A stretch of 21,485 bases of DNA from Sphingomonadaceae bacterium (GTDB taxonomy: Bacteria; Pseudomonadota; Alphaproteobacteria; Sphingomonadales; Sphingomonadaceae). This document shows positions 7,337-15,021 of the stretch, one piece after another. Positions within the stretch are counted from its first letter, which is position 1. Each line of letters begins with the position of its first letter. The notes beneath the pieces are model-generated. The model saw only the letters and a program-made list of their open reading frames with translations, did not search any database and was not told where the DNA came from. Both the position numbers and the translations under genes were made by a program. The stretch is from NCBI GenBank assembly GCA_016462305.1, contig JAEMTM010000001.1, forward strand, positions 1 through 21,485, given 5' to 3'.

Positions 7337-9937
7337 TCCGTTTTCGCCCGCCGCGCGCTTGAGTTCATACAATAAATCAAGCGCGGCGCGTGGGCTGAGC
7401 GCGTCGATGTCGAGATCGGTCAGTTTTTCGCGCAAGGCGTCAACCTTCGCCTCGGCGGCGTCGATAGCCGCGCTGAACAAGGGCAAGTCACCAAGCCCCG
7501 CCGCAAGCCCGCCGGTTTCGGCGCGGCCTTTTTCGAGTCTGGCAAGCACCGAGCTTGCGCGCGCCACAACCTGCGGCGGAAGGCCGGCAAGTTTTGCCAC
7601 CGCAATGCCGTAGCTGCGGTCCGCCGGGCCATCGGCGAGTTCATGCAGCAACACCAGATCGCCCTTATATTCTTTTGCGCGGACATGGTGGAGCGATAGC
7701 GCATCAAGGCTGTCCGCCAGCCGCGTCAGTTCGTGATAATGCGTCGCGAACAGGCATCGGCAACGGTTGGTTTCATGAATGCCCTCCACCACCGCCCAGG
7801 CAATGGCAAGGCCATCATAAGTCGAGGTGCCGCGCCCAACCTCATCCAATATAACAAAGCTGCGCTCGGTCGCTTGGGCAAGAATCGCGGCGGTTTCGAC
7901 CATTTCGACCATGAAGGTTGACCGGCCCCGTGCCAAATTGTCCGACGCGCCAACGCGGCTGAACAATCGGTCGACAAGGCCAAGCCGCGCCGAGGTTGCG
8001 GGCACATAGCTGCCCGCCTGCGCCAGCAGAACGATCAACGCATTTTGTCGCAAAAAGGTAGACTTACCGCCCATGTTCGGACCGCTGACCAGCCATAACC
8101 GTTTTTCAGGCGACAGCTTGCAGTCATTGGCGATGAACCGGTCGCCCGACTTTGCCAGCGCGCTTTCAACGACGGGATGACGTCCGCCTTCGATCTCAAG
8201 GCAGGGGTGGGCCACAAAATTTGGGCGGCACCAATTGCTCTGCGCGGCGCGTTCGGCGAGCGCGGCGGACACATCAATCCGCGCCAAAGCATCGGCGCTT
8301 GTGCTAATGGGATCGCGGCGGGACAATATCAGCGTCATCAGCTCTTCCAGATGCGCCGCTTCGGCGGCCAACGCATGGCCACCAGCTTGCGTGATGCGGA
8401 CCGCTTCTTCATGCAATTCTGGCGAATTGAACCGCACCGCTCCTGCCATCGTTTGCCGATGGGTGAAGCCTGTCCCGGCGGCCATCAATGCATCGCCATG
8501 CTTGGCAGGCACCTCAACAAAATAGCCCAGAACGGCATTGTGCCGTATTTTGAGCGCGGATATGCCCGTCATATCGCGATAACGCGATTCCAACTGCGCG
8601 ATCGCTTGTCGTCCATCGCGCCCCGCCACCCGCAGCATATCCAAAGCGGCGTCATAGCCTTCGGCGATATAGCCGCCTTGCGTGGTGTCGGTGGGCGGTG
8701 AAGTCACCAAAGCGCGCTTCAGCAAATCGACAATATGGCCATGGCCGTCCAATGCGGGCAGAAGTTGATCGAGCAGCTCTGGACGGTCCGCCATTGCGCC
8801 CAGACGCTCGCGCAAAGTCCGCGCCGCATCCAACCCGTCGCGAATCTGGCCCAAGTCCCTTGGGCTGCCCCGCCCCGCCACAACACGGCCAAGCGCGCGC
8901 GCAATATCGGGCAGTTGCCGCAATGCCGCCCGCACCGCATCGCGGGTCAGCGGCGCATCATGGAACCATTGCACCAATGACAGGCGCGCATCGATTTTCG
9001 CTTTATCCATGAGGGGCGCAGCAAGATCGGCGGCCAGTTGCCGCGCACCTGCACCTGTGATCGTGCGGTCAACCTCAGCCAGCAAAGACCCCGTACGCCC
9101 ACCTTTGCTCGCGCTGTTGATCTCCAGACTGTCGCGCGTGGCCTGATCAATCAAAAGATGTTCATGCACCTCACGGCGGACGGGGAGTTTTAGGAAGGGC
9201 ATTTTGCCCTGTCCGGCATGCGCGAGATAGGAAATCAGGCCACCCGCCGCCGCTTGTTCGGCCCGCGTGATGGGGCCAATGCTATCAAGCGTATTGAGCG
9301 CAAAATGCTGCCGCAACACATCGCCGCCGACAACGCTGTCAAAATCTGCCCGTGGCCGTAGGATGGCACCTGGAAGTTCTGCAAACCCATCGGGCACAAC
9401 CAACTCGCTGGCGGAAAGCCGGGCCAACTCCGCCTCAAGCGTGCCACCCGTCACCGTGACCAGTTCAAAATAGCCTGTCGAGATGTCGGCGGCGGCGATC
9501 CCAAAAAACTCTCCGACCGGCGCAACTGCCACGAGCATGTTGGACGCCCAGCTATCCAGCAGACTATCCTCAGTCAGCGTCCCTGCGGTCACAAAGCGCA
9601 CAATGTCGCGCGTGACCAACGTCTTTCCACCACGCGCTTTGGCTTGGTCCGGGCTTTCCGTCTGCTCGGCAATCGCGACGCGATGCCCCGCCTTAATCAA
9701 CCGCGCCAAATAACCTTCGGCGGCATGGACAGGCACGCCGCACATGGGGATTGGCTTGCCATCATGTTCCCCACGCGACGTCAAAGCGATGTCGAGCGTC
9801 GCGGCCGCAGCCCGTGCATCATCAAAGAATAATTCGAAAAAATCACCCATGCGGTAAAACAGCAGGCAATCGCCCGCCTTGGCCTTCAAACCAAGATATT
9901 GCACCATCATGGGTGTCGGTGTGTTGTCCCCCGCCAT
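7328..9937 (-). CDS. mutS: DNA mismatch repair ATPase MutS
   Basis: 869 aa, the MutS1 length. It recognises mismatches and small loops and recruits MutL. The N-terminal mismatch-reading Phe-x-Glu is visible in GDFFELFF (Phe33, Glu35; E. coli Phe36 and Glu38). The C-terminal ABC ATPase has Walker A GPNMGGKST from residue 619, then Walker B and signature FVILDEVGRGTSTYDG, and later FATHYHELTRLAD. The C-terminal tail ends in a helical region (DIDALSPRAALDLLYELK) like the MutS dimerisation tail. ATG 9937 aligns with family starts; a TTG at 9973 preceded by AAGGG is an alternative adding 12 residues. Neither mutL nor another repair gene is adjacent. It is divergent from maeB. Confidence 0.98.
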   Translation of the reverse strand: MAGDNTPTPMMVQYLGLKAKAGDCLLFYRMGDFFELFFDDARAAAATLDIALTSRGEHDGKPIPMCGVPVHAAEGYLARLIKAGHRVAIAEQTESPDQAKARGGKTLVTRDIVRFVTAGTLTEDSLLDSWASNMLVAVAPVGEFFGIAAADISTGYFELVTVTGGTLEAELARLSASELVVPDGFAELPGAILRPRADFDSVVGGDVLRQHFALNTLDSIGPITRAEQAAAGGLISYLAHAGQGKMPFLKLPVRREVHEHLLIDQATRDSLEINSASKGGRTGSLLAEVDRTITGAGARQLAADLAAPLMDKAKIDARLSLVQWFHDAPLTRDAVRAALRQLPDIARALGRVVAGRGSPRDLGQIRDGLDAARTLRERLGAMADRPELLDQLLPALDGHGHIVDLLKRALVTSPPTDTTQGGYIAEGYDAALDMLRVAGRDGRQAIAQLESRYRDMTGISALKIRHNAVLGYFVEVPAKHGDALMAAGTGFTHRQTMAGAVRFNSPELHEEAVRITQAGGHALAAEAAHLEELMTLILSRRDPISTSADALARIDVSAALAERAAQSNWCRPNFVAHPCLEIEGGRHPVVESALAKSGDRFIANDCKLSPEKRLWLVSGPNMGGKSTFLRQNALIVLLAQAGSYVPATSARLGLVDRLFSRVGASDNLARGRSTFMVEMVETAAILAQATERSFVILDEVGRGTSTYDGLAIAWAVVEGIHETNRCRCLFATHYHELTRLADSLDALSLHHVRAKEYKGDLVLLHELADGPADRSYGIAVAKLAGLPPQVVARASSVLARLEKGRAETGGLAAGLGDLPLFSAAIDAAEAKVDALREKLTDLDIDALSPRAALDLLYELKRAAGENGLG

Positions 9938-10038
9938 AAACAGTGCGTTAGCGAAGCCAGTCGGGCGGGGCAATGCTTGCCCTTACGTCAGCAGCACGTT
10001 AGGACTTAAAAATTGATGATAAATGGTCAGGGCCAAGA

Positions 10039-12300
10039 ATGAACGATAGCGATGTCCAAATCACCCCGCAGGAAGCGCTTGATTTCCATGCGCAGGGACG
10101 CCCCGGCAAAATCGAAATCGTGGCGACCAAGCCCATGGCGACTCAGCGCGACCTGAGCCTTGCATATTCGCCCGGCGTCGCTGTGCCGGTGCAGGCCATT
10201 TATGATGATCCTGCCACAGCTTATGATTACACCGCCAAAGGCAATCTGGTCGCGGTCATCTCAAATGGCACCGCTATTCTTGGCATGGGCAATTTGGGGG
10301 CCTTGGCATCAAAGCCAGTGATGGAAGGCAAGGCAGTTTTGTTCAAACGATTCGCCGATGTCGACTCCATCGACATCGAAGTGAATACCGAAGATGCGCA
10401 ACGCTTCATCGACGCGGTTGAATTGTTGGAACCGACCTTTGGCGGCATCAATTTGGAAGATATTGCCGCACCCGATTGCTTCATCATTGAACAAACATTG
10501 AAAGAGCGGATGAACATCCCTGTCTTTCATGATGACCAACATGGCACGGCGATCATCGCCGCCGCCGGGTTGATCAACGCGTGCGCGCTCACCGGAAAGG
10601 CGCTGCAAGATATTACGGTCGTTTGCAACGGCGCTGGCGCTGCGGCAATTGCCTGCACTGAGCTGATAAAGGGCATGGGCGTGCCGCACAATAATGTCAT
10701 CATGTGCGACCGGAAAGGCGTCATCTATCAAGGCCGGACCGAAGGCATGGATCAGTGGAAATCCGCGCATGCCGCAAAGACCAGCACGCGCACGCTCGCA
10801 GAAGCGATTGTGGGCGCGGATGTGTTTCTGGGGCTTTCGGCGGCAAATGCCTTGAGCGCCGATATGGTCAAATCCATGGCGGATCAGCCGATCATTTTCG
10901 CGATGGCGAACCCCGATCCCGAAATCTCTCCGCCCGTGGCGCGGGCGGCGCGGCCGGATGCAATTATTGCAACGGGCAGGTCGGATTTTCCCAATCAGGT
11001 CAACAATGTGCTGTGTTTCCCGTTCCTGTTTCGCGGTGCGTTGGATGTGCGGGCGACCACGATCAACGAGCCGATGAAGATTGCCGCCGCACATGCGCTG
11101 GCGCAACTGGCGCGCGAAACTGTGCCCGAAGAGGTCGCGGCGGCTTATGGCGGCCTGATGCACAAATTTGGCCGGGATTATATCATTCCGTCGCCGTTCG
11201 ACCCGCGCCTTATGGAAATTGTCGCCTCCGCCGTTGCCAAGGCCGCGATGGATTCGGGCGTCGCGCAAAAGCCGATTGCGGATATGCAGGCCTATCGCGC
11301 CAGCCTGCGCGCGCGGCAGAACCCGACGACATCGGCGCTCACCCAAGTGTATGAGGCGGCGCGCGCGAAACCCAAGCGCGTGATTTTTGCCGAGGCCGAA
11401 GAAGATGTCGTCGTGCGCGCTGCGGTCCAGTTCAAACAGGATGGCTATGGCATTCCGGTTTTGGTTGGCCGTGATGCCCGCGTGACCGAGAAGCTGATGG
11501 AGCTTGGTGCCGATCCCGATGATTATGAAATCCATAACAGCGCCACAAGCCCACTTGTCGATAAAATGGTCGACCGTCTGTACAGCCGCCTGCAACGGCG
11601 CGGTTATCTGCGCCGTGATATTCAGCGGATGGTCAACCGTGACCGCAATATCTTTGGCGCATTGCTGCTACAAATGGATCAGGCCGATGCCATGATCACC
11701 GGCGTCACCCGCACCTTTGGCCAGACGCTGCGCGAACTGCGCCGCGTGCTTGACCCAAAAAAGGATGCGGTCCCCTTTGGTATTCACGTCATGGTCGGCA
11801 AAACGCATACGGTGTTTATTGCCGATACCACTGTGAACGAGCGCCCAAGCGCCGAGGAACTCGCGCATATCGCCGAAAAAACCGCCGCCGTCGCCCGCCA
11901 TATGGGGCATGTGCCGCGTGTTGCGTTTCTGTCCTTTTCAACATTTGGCAATCCTGCGGGAACTTGGCTCAACAATATCCGCGAAGCGGTTGCCATATTG
12001 GACGCACGTCGGCCCGATTTCGAATATGAAGGCGACATGCCGCCCGATGTTGCGTTGAACCCGGAGCTGATGAAAAACTACCCGTTCTGCCGCCTGTCCG
12101 GCCCCGCGAATGTTCTGATCATGCCGGGGCTTCAGTCCGCGAACCTTTCGGCCAAGTTGCTGCGCGAATTGGGCGGGGATCAAGTCATTGGCCCCATGTT
12201 GCTGGGCATTGAGCGCCAAGTGCAAGTGGCGACCATGGCGTCAAGCACGCGTGATTTGGTAACGCTCGCGGTGCTGGCGGCTGCGGGGATTGCGGAGTAG
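10039..12300 (+). CDS. maeB: NADP-dependent malic enzyme with C-terminal phosphotransacetylase-like domain
   Basis: 753 aa, the typical MaeB length. It oxidatively decarboxylates malate to pyruvate, producing NADPH in the cytosol. Residues 1 to about 425 are the malic enzyme, with LAYSPGVA at 41-48, the metal and substrate region FHDDQHGTA at 163-171, and the nucleotide-binding NGAGAAA at 197-203. From about residue 444 (KPKRVIFAEAEEDVVVRAAV) the rest is a phosphotransacetylase-like domain. In studied relatives this domain does not transfer acetyl groups but mediates acetyl-CoA control and oligomerisation. The start has CAGGG about 6 nt upstream. The last five codons and stop are duplicated downstream as part of a 160-bp tandem repeat, without changing the protein. 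Confidence 0.97.
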   Translation: MNDSDVQITPQEALDFHAQGRPGKIEIVATKPMATQRDLSLAYSPGVAVPVQAIYDDPATAYDYTAKGNLVAVISNGTAILGMGNLGALASKPVMEGKAVLFKRFADVDSIDIEVNTEDAQRFIDAVELLEPTFGGINLEDIAAPDCFIIEQTLKERMNIPVFHDDQHGTAIIAAAGLINACALTGKALQDITVVCNGAGAAAIACTELIKGMGVPHNNVIMCDRKGVIYQGRTEGMDQWKSAHAAKTSTRTLAEAIVGADVFLGLSAANALSADMVKSMADQPIIFAMANPDPEISPPVARAARPDAIIATGRSDFPNQVNNVLCFPFLFRGALDVRATTINEPMKIAAAHALAQLARETVPEEVAAAYGGLMHKFGRDYIIPSPFDPRLMEIVASAVAKAAMDSGVAQKPIADMQAYRASLRARQNPTTSALTQVYEAARAKPKRVIFAEAEEDVVVRAAVQFKQDGYGIPVLVGRDARVTEKLMELGADPDDYEIHNSATSPLVDKMVDRLYSRLQRRGYLRRDIQRMVNRDRNIFGALLLQMDQADAMITGVTRTFGQTLRELRRVLDPKKDAVPFGIHVMVGKTHTVFIADTTVNERPSAEELAHIAEKTAAVARHMGHVPRVAFLSFSTFGNPAGTWLNNIREAVAILDARRPDFEYEGDMPPDVALNPELMKNYPFCRLSGPANVLIMPGLQSANLSAKLLRELGGDQVIGPMLLGIERQVQVATMASSTRDLVTLAVLAAAGIAE

Positions 12301-12604
12301 TTATTTGACGTCGGTTCAGGCGGCTTGCAACTTGCCGCTATGGCATCTTCGTGTCTTTGTGCCTTTGTGCGAACCAAAAAACTTTGAATGTTCGCACAAA
12401 GACGCGAAGACACAAAGACCTATCCAACGCCGTCATGCTTGGGCGGGGATTGCGGAGTAGTTATTTGACGTCGGTTCAGGCGGCTTGCAACTTGCCGCTA
12501 TGGCATCTTCGTGTCTTTGTGCCTTTGTGCGAACCAAAAAACTTTGAATGTTCGCACAAAGACGCGAAGACACAAAGACCTATCCAACGCCGTCATGCTT
12601 GGGC
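12283..12604 (+). repeat. Perfect 160-bp tandem duplication with long hairpins
   Basis: Positions 12283-12444 and 12443-12604 are identical, giving two copies with a 160-bp period that meet at a shared GC dinucleotide. The unit starts at codon 749 of maeB, so the second copy repeats its last five codons and stop. Each copy holds a long imperfect inverted repeat: arms 12347-12374 and 12390-12417 (28 nt, four mismatched positions of which two become G-U pairs in RNA) around a 15-nt loop, repeated at 12507-12534 and 12550-12577. The right arm is itself built of three 8-bp units (CACAAAGA, CGCGAAGA, CACAAAGA at 12395-12418). Short open frames here are basic and repetitive and are not credible genes. 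Likely a dispersed palindromic repeat caught in a recent local duplication. Confidence 0.9.
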
Positions 12605-12715
12605 CGATGGCGTGCAGAGCGCAACTTGGTTCAGCATCTATTTCGCCTAACAAACCGAAGATCTCGACTGATAGATGGACCCTGAAACAAGTTCAGGGTG
12701 ACGAAGATTTTATAA
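12605..12715 (+). repeat. Repeat-like palindromic spacer element
   Basis: After the tandem duplication the spacer contains a perfect inverted repeat, ACCCTGAA-ACAAG-TTCAGGGT, at 12679-12699. A related word, AACTTGGTTCAGCATC, lies about 50 bp before it. From memory, sequences of the form CTGAA-ACAAG-TTCAG next to GTGACGAAGA recur between genes in sphingomonad chromosomes and behave like REP elements. The palindrome is read directly; the repeat-family assignment and the boundaries are inference. Confidence 0.45.
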
Positions 12716-12729
12716 GACGACGTCATTCA

Positions 12730-12756
12730 GGGGCGTCAATTGGATGGTGACGCCCC
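12730..12756. terminator. Hairpin between convergent maeB and bamE, no U-tract
   Basis: GGGGCGTCA (12730-12738) and TGACGCCCC (12748-12756) form a perfect 9-bp GC-rich stem with a 9-nt loop. It lies 15 bp beyond the bamE stop on that strand and is the only strong stem close to either gene end. Neither strand has a T-run after it, so it is not a canonical intrinsic terminator. It may instead stabilise 3' ends or act with Rho. Confidence 0.4.
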
Positions 12757-12771
12757 CTTACCGACATTACT

Positions 12772-13245
12772 TTAATTCGGCCTATTCGGCGTCCCGCCTT
12801 GACCGCCACCTGCGCCAACGGCACCGATATTGCCGAAAATTTCTTCAAAAAAGCTCGTGTTCCGGCCCAATGTCGGCGTTTTGTCGCCTATCGGGCTGAT
12901 GTTCGAAATCAATTCCGTTCCCGTTTGGGAAATCGACGCGACATTGCCTGCGGGGTCAAAACGGACCTTTAGGACATATTGCTTGTCGGCCTTTGGCTGC
13001 GAAAACGCCAATTGCTTGGCGTCACGCGAATAATAATACCAGTCATTCTGGTCAAACTGGCCGACAAAGGTGGGGCGGCCAAGCGATGCTTGAACCGATT
13101 CCTTATTGTCGACACCCGGCTGCACCGAATTCAGCAAAGTCTGATCGCCAATATACCCCTGATGCGAGCGCAGCCGCGTGCATCCAGTGGACAGTGTCAA
13201 TGCGACAATCAATGTTGCAAGACCGGCAATTTGCGACGCGCGCAT
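12772..13245 (-). CDS. bamE: Outer membrane assembly lipoprotein BamE (SmpA/OmlA)
   Basis: 157 aa from ATG 13245, which has GGAG about 6 nt upstream; the frame is open to 13290 without a better start. The lipoprotein signal ends in the lipobox LSTGC with acylated Cys22. The BamE fold follows: GDQTLLNSVQPGVDNKESVQ, then LGRPTFVGQFDQNDWYYYSR and a strand around YVLKVRFDPAGNVASI. BamE is a periplasm-facing outer-membrane lipoprotein of the BAM complex that inserts beta-barrel proteins. The C-terminal 40 or so residues (FFEEIFGNIGAVGAGGGQGG and after) are a glycine-rich tail absent from the short E. coli protein. It is divergent from the Cbp3-like chaperone gene across a 112-bp spacer in which I see no convincing promoter. 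Confidence 0.93.
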   Translation of the reverse strand: MRASQIAGLATLIVALTLSTGCTRLRSHQGYIGDQTLLNSVQPGVDNKESVQASLGRPTFVGQFDQNDWYYYSRDAKQLAFSQPKADKQYVLKVRFDPAGNVASISQTGTELISNISPIGDKTPTLGRNTSFFEEIFGNIGAVGAGGGQGGTPNRPN

Positions 13246-13357
13246 AGACTTCTCCGCTAATCCACTAAACTTGGGCCTTTGCCATTGCATCCTTAAGGCG
13301 CAATATCAATATGCAATCCCAGATGAACGCCCGATGAGTAAGGATTAAAGCGCCGTT

Positions 13358-13882
13358 ATGACATTATTGAAACGACTGTTCGGCAACGGGCAACCTGACC
13401 CCAAAATGAAACTTGTCCCTTTGTATAACCAAATTGTTGCCAAGGCACGCGCGCCGCATTGGTATGTCGAAGGCCAGGTGCCCGATAGCCTTGATGGTAG
13501 GTTCGACATGGTGGCGACGATATTGTCTCTCGTGCTTTTGCGGCTTGAAGACAGCAAGGCCCACGCCCTTGATATGGCACGGCTGACGGAGGTTTTTGTC
13601 GACGACATGGACGGTCAACTGCGCGAGGTCGGCATTGGCGACATGATTGTCGGAAAGCATATCGGTCAGATTATGAGCGCCGTCGGCGGCAGGCTCGGCG
13701 CGCTGCGAAATGCTATGAACGATCACAGCGCCCTTGACGATGCCTTGGTCCGGAACATCTATCGCAGCGTTGCGCCATCGCCAGAGGCGCTTGCGCATAC
13801 CCGTCAGGGCTTGCGCGATGTCGAACGGGCACTTGGCGCAATATTGTCGGATAAGTTGGTGGAGGGCGACGCCAAATGGTAA
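13358..13882 (+). CDS. Ubiquinol-cytochrome c chaperone family protein (Cbp3-like)
   Basis: 174 aa. The block APHWYVEGQVPDSLDGRFDM, followed by a helical region (ILSLVLLRLEDS, then LTEVFVDDMDGQLREVGIGD) and MIVGKHIGQIMSAVGGRL, is typical of the bacterial counterparts of mitochondrial Cbp3 (COG5452), an assembly factor for cytochrome b of complex III. In bacteria the role is inferred from homology. No signal peptide or membrane segment is seen, so it is cytoplasmic. AAGGA lies upstream but at an unusually long spacing of about 14 nt. The stop overlaps the YceD start by 7 bp. No cytochrome bc1 genes are in the window. Confidence 0.88.
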   Translation: MTLLKRLFGNGQPDPKMKLVPLYNQIVAKARAPHWYVEGQVPDSLDGRFDMVATILSLVLLRLEDSKAHALDMARLTEVFVDDMDGQLREVGIGDMIVGKHIGQIMSAVGGRLGALRNAMNDHSALDDALVRNIYRSVAPSPEALAHTRQGLRDVERALGAILSDKLVEGDAKW

Positions 13883-14406
13883 CCGCGAATGAGTTCAGCC
13901 ATGTCATCAAACTTTCTGAAGTGGGCAGCCATAGCCGCAATATCCAACTGTCGGCGGATGAGGCAGCGCGCGCTGGCCTGATGGCGCGTTTTGATCTGGC
14001 TGCGCTGGATTGCCTAAAGGCGGAGATTTCGCTGGCGCATGATGCCAAAGGCGTGGTGGCAACGGGCCGTTTCACCGCTGACCTCGCGCAATATTGCATT
14101 GCATCGCATGATCCTGTGCCCGCCCAAATGGATGAAGCTGTGCATATCCGCTTCATCGCCGAACCCGTTATAAGCGGCGAAGTTGAGCTGGAGTTGGAAG
14201 CCGACGATTGCGACACGATGTTCCACGATGGCCAGATAATTGATCTGGGCGAGGCAGTGGCCCAATCGCTTGGCCTTGCGCTTAACCCCTATCCGCGCAG
14301 TCCGGAGGCGGAGAAGATGCTCAAGGCCGCTGGCGTAAAGAGCGAGGAAGATGTGGCCCCAACGGGCGCATTGGCTGGCCTGAAGGACTTATTGGCGAAA
14401 AAATGA
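13876..14406 (+). CDS. yceD: YceD family protein (DUF177)
   Basis: 176 aa, normal for the alphaproteobacterial DUF177 group. Hallmarks are the central GRFTADLAQYCIASHDPVPAQ and the acidic segment around ELEADDCDTMFHDGQIIDLG, followed by LGEAVAQSLGLALNPYPRSP. YceD is linked to 23S rRNA and ribosome metabolism in plants and E. coli, and in many bacteria it is followed by rpmF and plsX. Here it is followed instead, 3 bp later, by a CDP-alcohol phosphatidyltransferase gene and preceded by the overlapping Cbp3-like gene. That order is atypical compared with the common yceD-rpmF-plsX cluster, so yceD lacks its usual partner here. Confidence 0.9.
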   Translation: MVTANEFSHVIKLSEVGSHSRNIQLSADEAARAGLMARFDLAALDCLKAEISLAHDAKGVVATGRFTADLAQYCIASHDPVPAQMDEAVHIRFIAEPVISGEVELELEADDCDTMFHDGQIIDLGEAVAQSLGLALNPYPRSPEAEKMLKAAGVKSEEDVAPTGALAGLKDLLAKK

Positions 14407-14409
14407 TGG

Positions 14410-15021
14410 ATGCACGCCATGTTTGACGTGGCACTGCGCCGTTTCGTCGACCCTGTGCTTATCCGCATGGCCGGTTGGATCGCGGACACGCGCATTTCGG
14501 CAAATATGATGACGATCAGCGGCGCAGGGCTTGCGCTAGGCGCTGCTTTTTTCGTCACCCAGTCAAATTTCGCAGCGGCCTTGGGCTTTATCCTGCTGAA
14601 CCGGATTTTCGACGGACTCGATGGCGCGGTGGCCCGTATCAATGGACCGACCGAATTTGGCGGCTATCTCGACACCATTTGCGATTATGTTTTCTATCTC
14701 TCAATCCCTATCGCATTCGGGTTGATGCACTCCATCAACCAAATGCCCGCTTTGCTGCTGATCGGCAGCTTCACTTTGACTGCGGTCAGCTTTCTGGCCT
14801 TTGCCGCCATTGCCGCGCGCCAGACATCCGATGATGGCGCACATGGGCCAAAGGCATTTATCTATTCAACTGGGTTGATGGAGGGCGCGGAGACAATCGC
14901 GTTTTTCGTGCTATTTTGCTTGTTCCCAGGCTTTTTCCCGACGCTGGCGATTGTGTTCGCTGCATTGTGCCTACTGACGGTTTTGCAGCGCATCTTCCTA
15001 GCGGCAAATAGCTTCCGCTAA
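14410..15021 (+). CDS. CDP-alcohol phosphatidyltransferase family membrane protein
   Basis: 203 aa with about six hydrophobic segments. The catalytic signature is complete: Asp68-Gly-Leu-Asp71-Gly72-x2-Ala75-Arg76-x7-Gly84-x3-Asp88-x3-Asp92. The spacing between Arg and Gly is 7, one less than in PgsA or PssA. These enzymes displace CMP from a CDP-alcohol (often CDP-diacylglycerol) with a second alcohol in the inner membrane to make phospholipids. The acceptor cannot be read from sequence. The aspartate-rich motif, the short N-terminus and the x7 spacing argue against PgsA or PssA proper. ATG 14410 lies 3 bp after the yceD stop; ATG 14419 is an alternative. The stop overlaps the flavin reductase stop on the opposite strand by 4 bp. 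Confidence 0.9.
   Translation: MHAMFDVALRRFVDPVLIRMAGWIADTRISANMMTISGAGLALGAAFFVTQSNFAAALGFILLNRIFDGLDGAVARINGPTEFGGYLDTICDYVFYLSIPIAFGLMHSINQMPALLLIGSFTLTAVSFLAFAAIAARQTSDDGAHGPKAFIYSTGLMEGAETIAFFVLFCLFPGFFPTLAIVFAALCLLTVLQRIFLAANSFR

Noticed and set aside
9938..10038. Divergent promoters for mutS and maeB
   Set aside because: The AT-rich stretch near 10005-10025 is suggestive, but no -35/-10 pair of acceptable quality could be fixed by eye.
10309..11595. 428-codon open frame antisense to maeB
   Set aside because: It is rich in Arg, His and Gly, matches no family I recognise, and mirrors the codon bias of the well-supported maeB on the other strand.
12283..12604. CRISPR-like repeat array
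   Set aside because: There are only two long copies, directly abutting, without spacers and without cas genes.
12351..12750. Two short plus-strand frames with a shared peptide (SLCLCANQKTLNVRTKTRR)
   Set aside because: They are translations of the duplicated hairpin repeat; the sequence is explained by the palindrome, not by coding.
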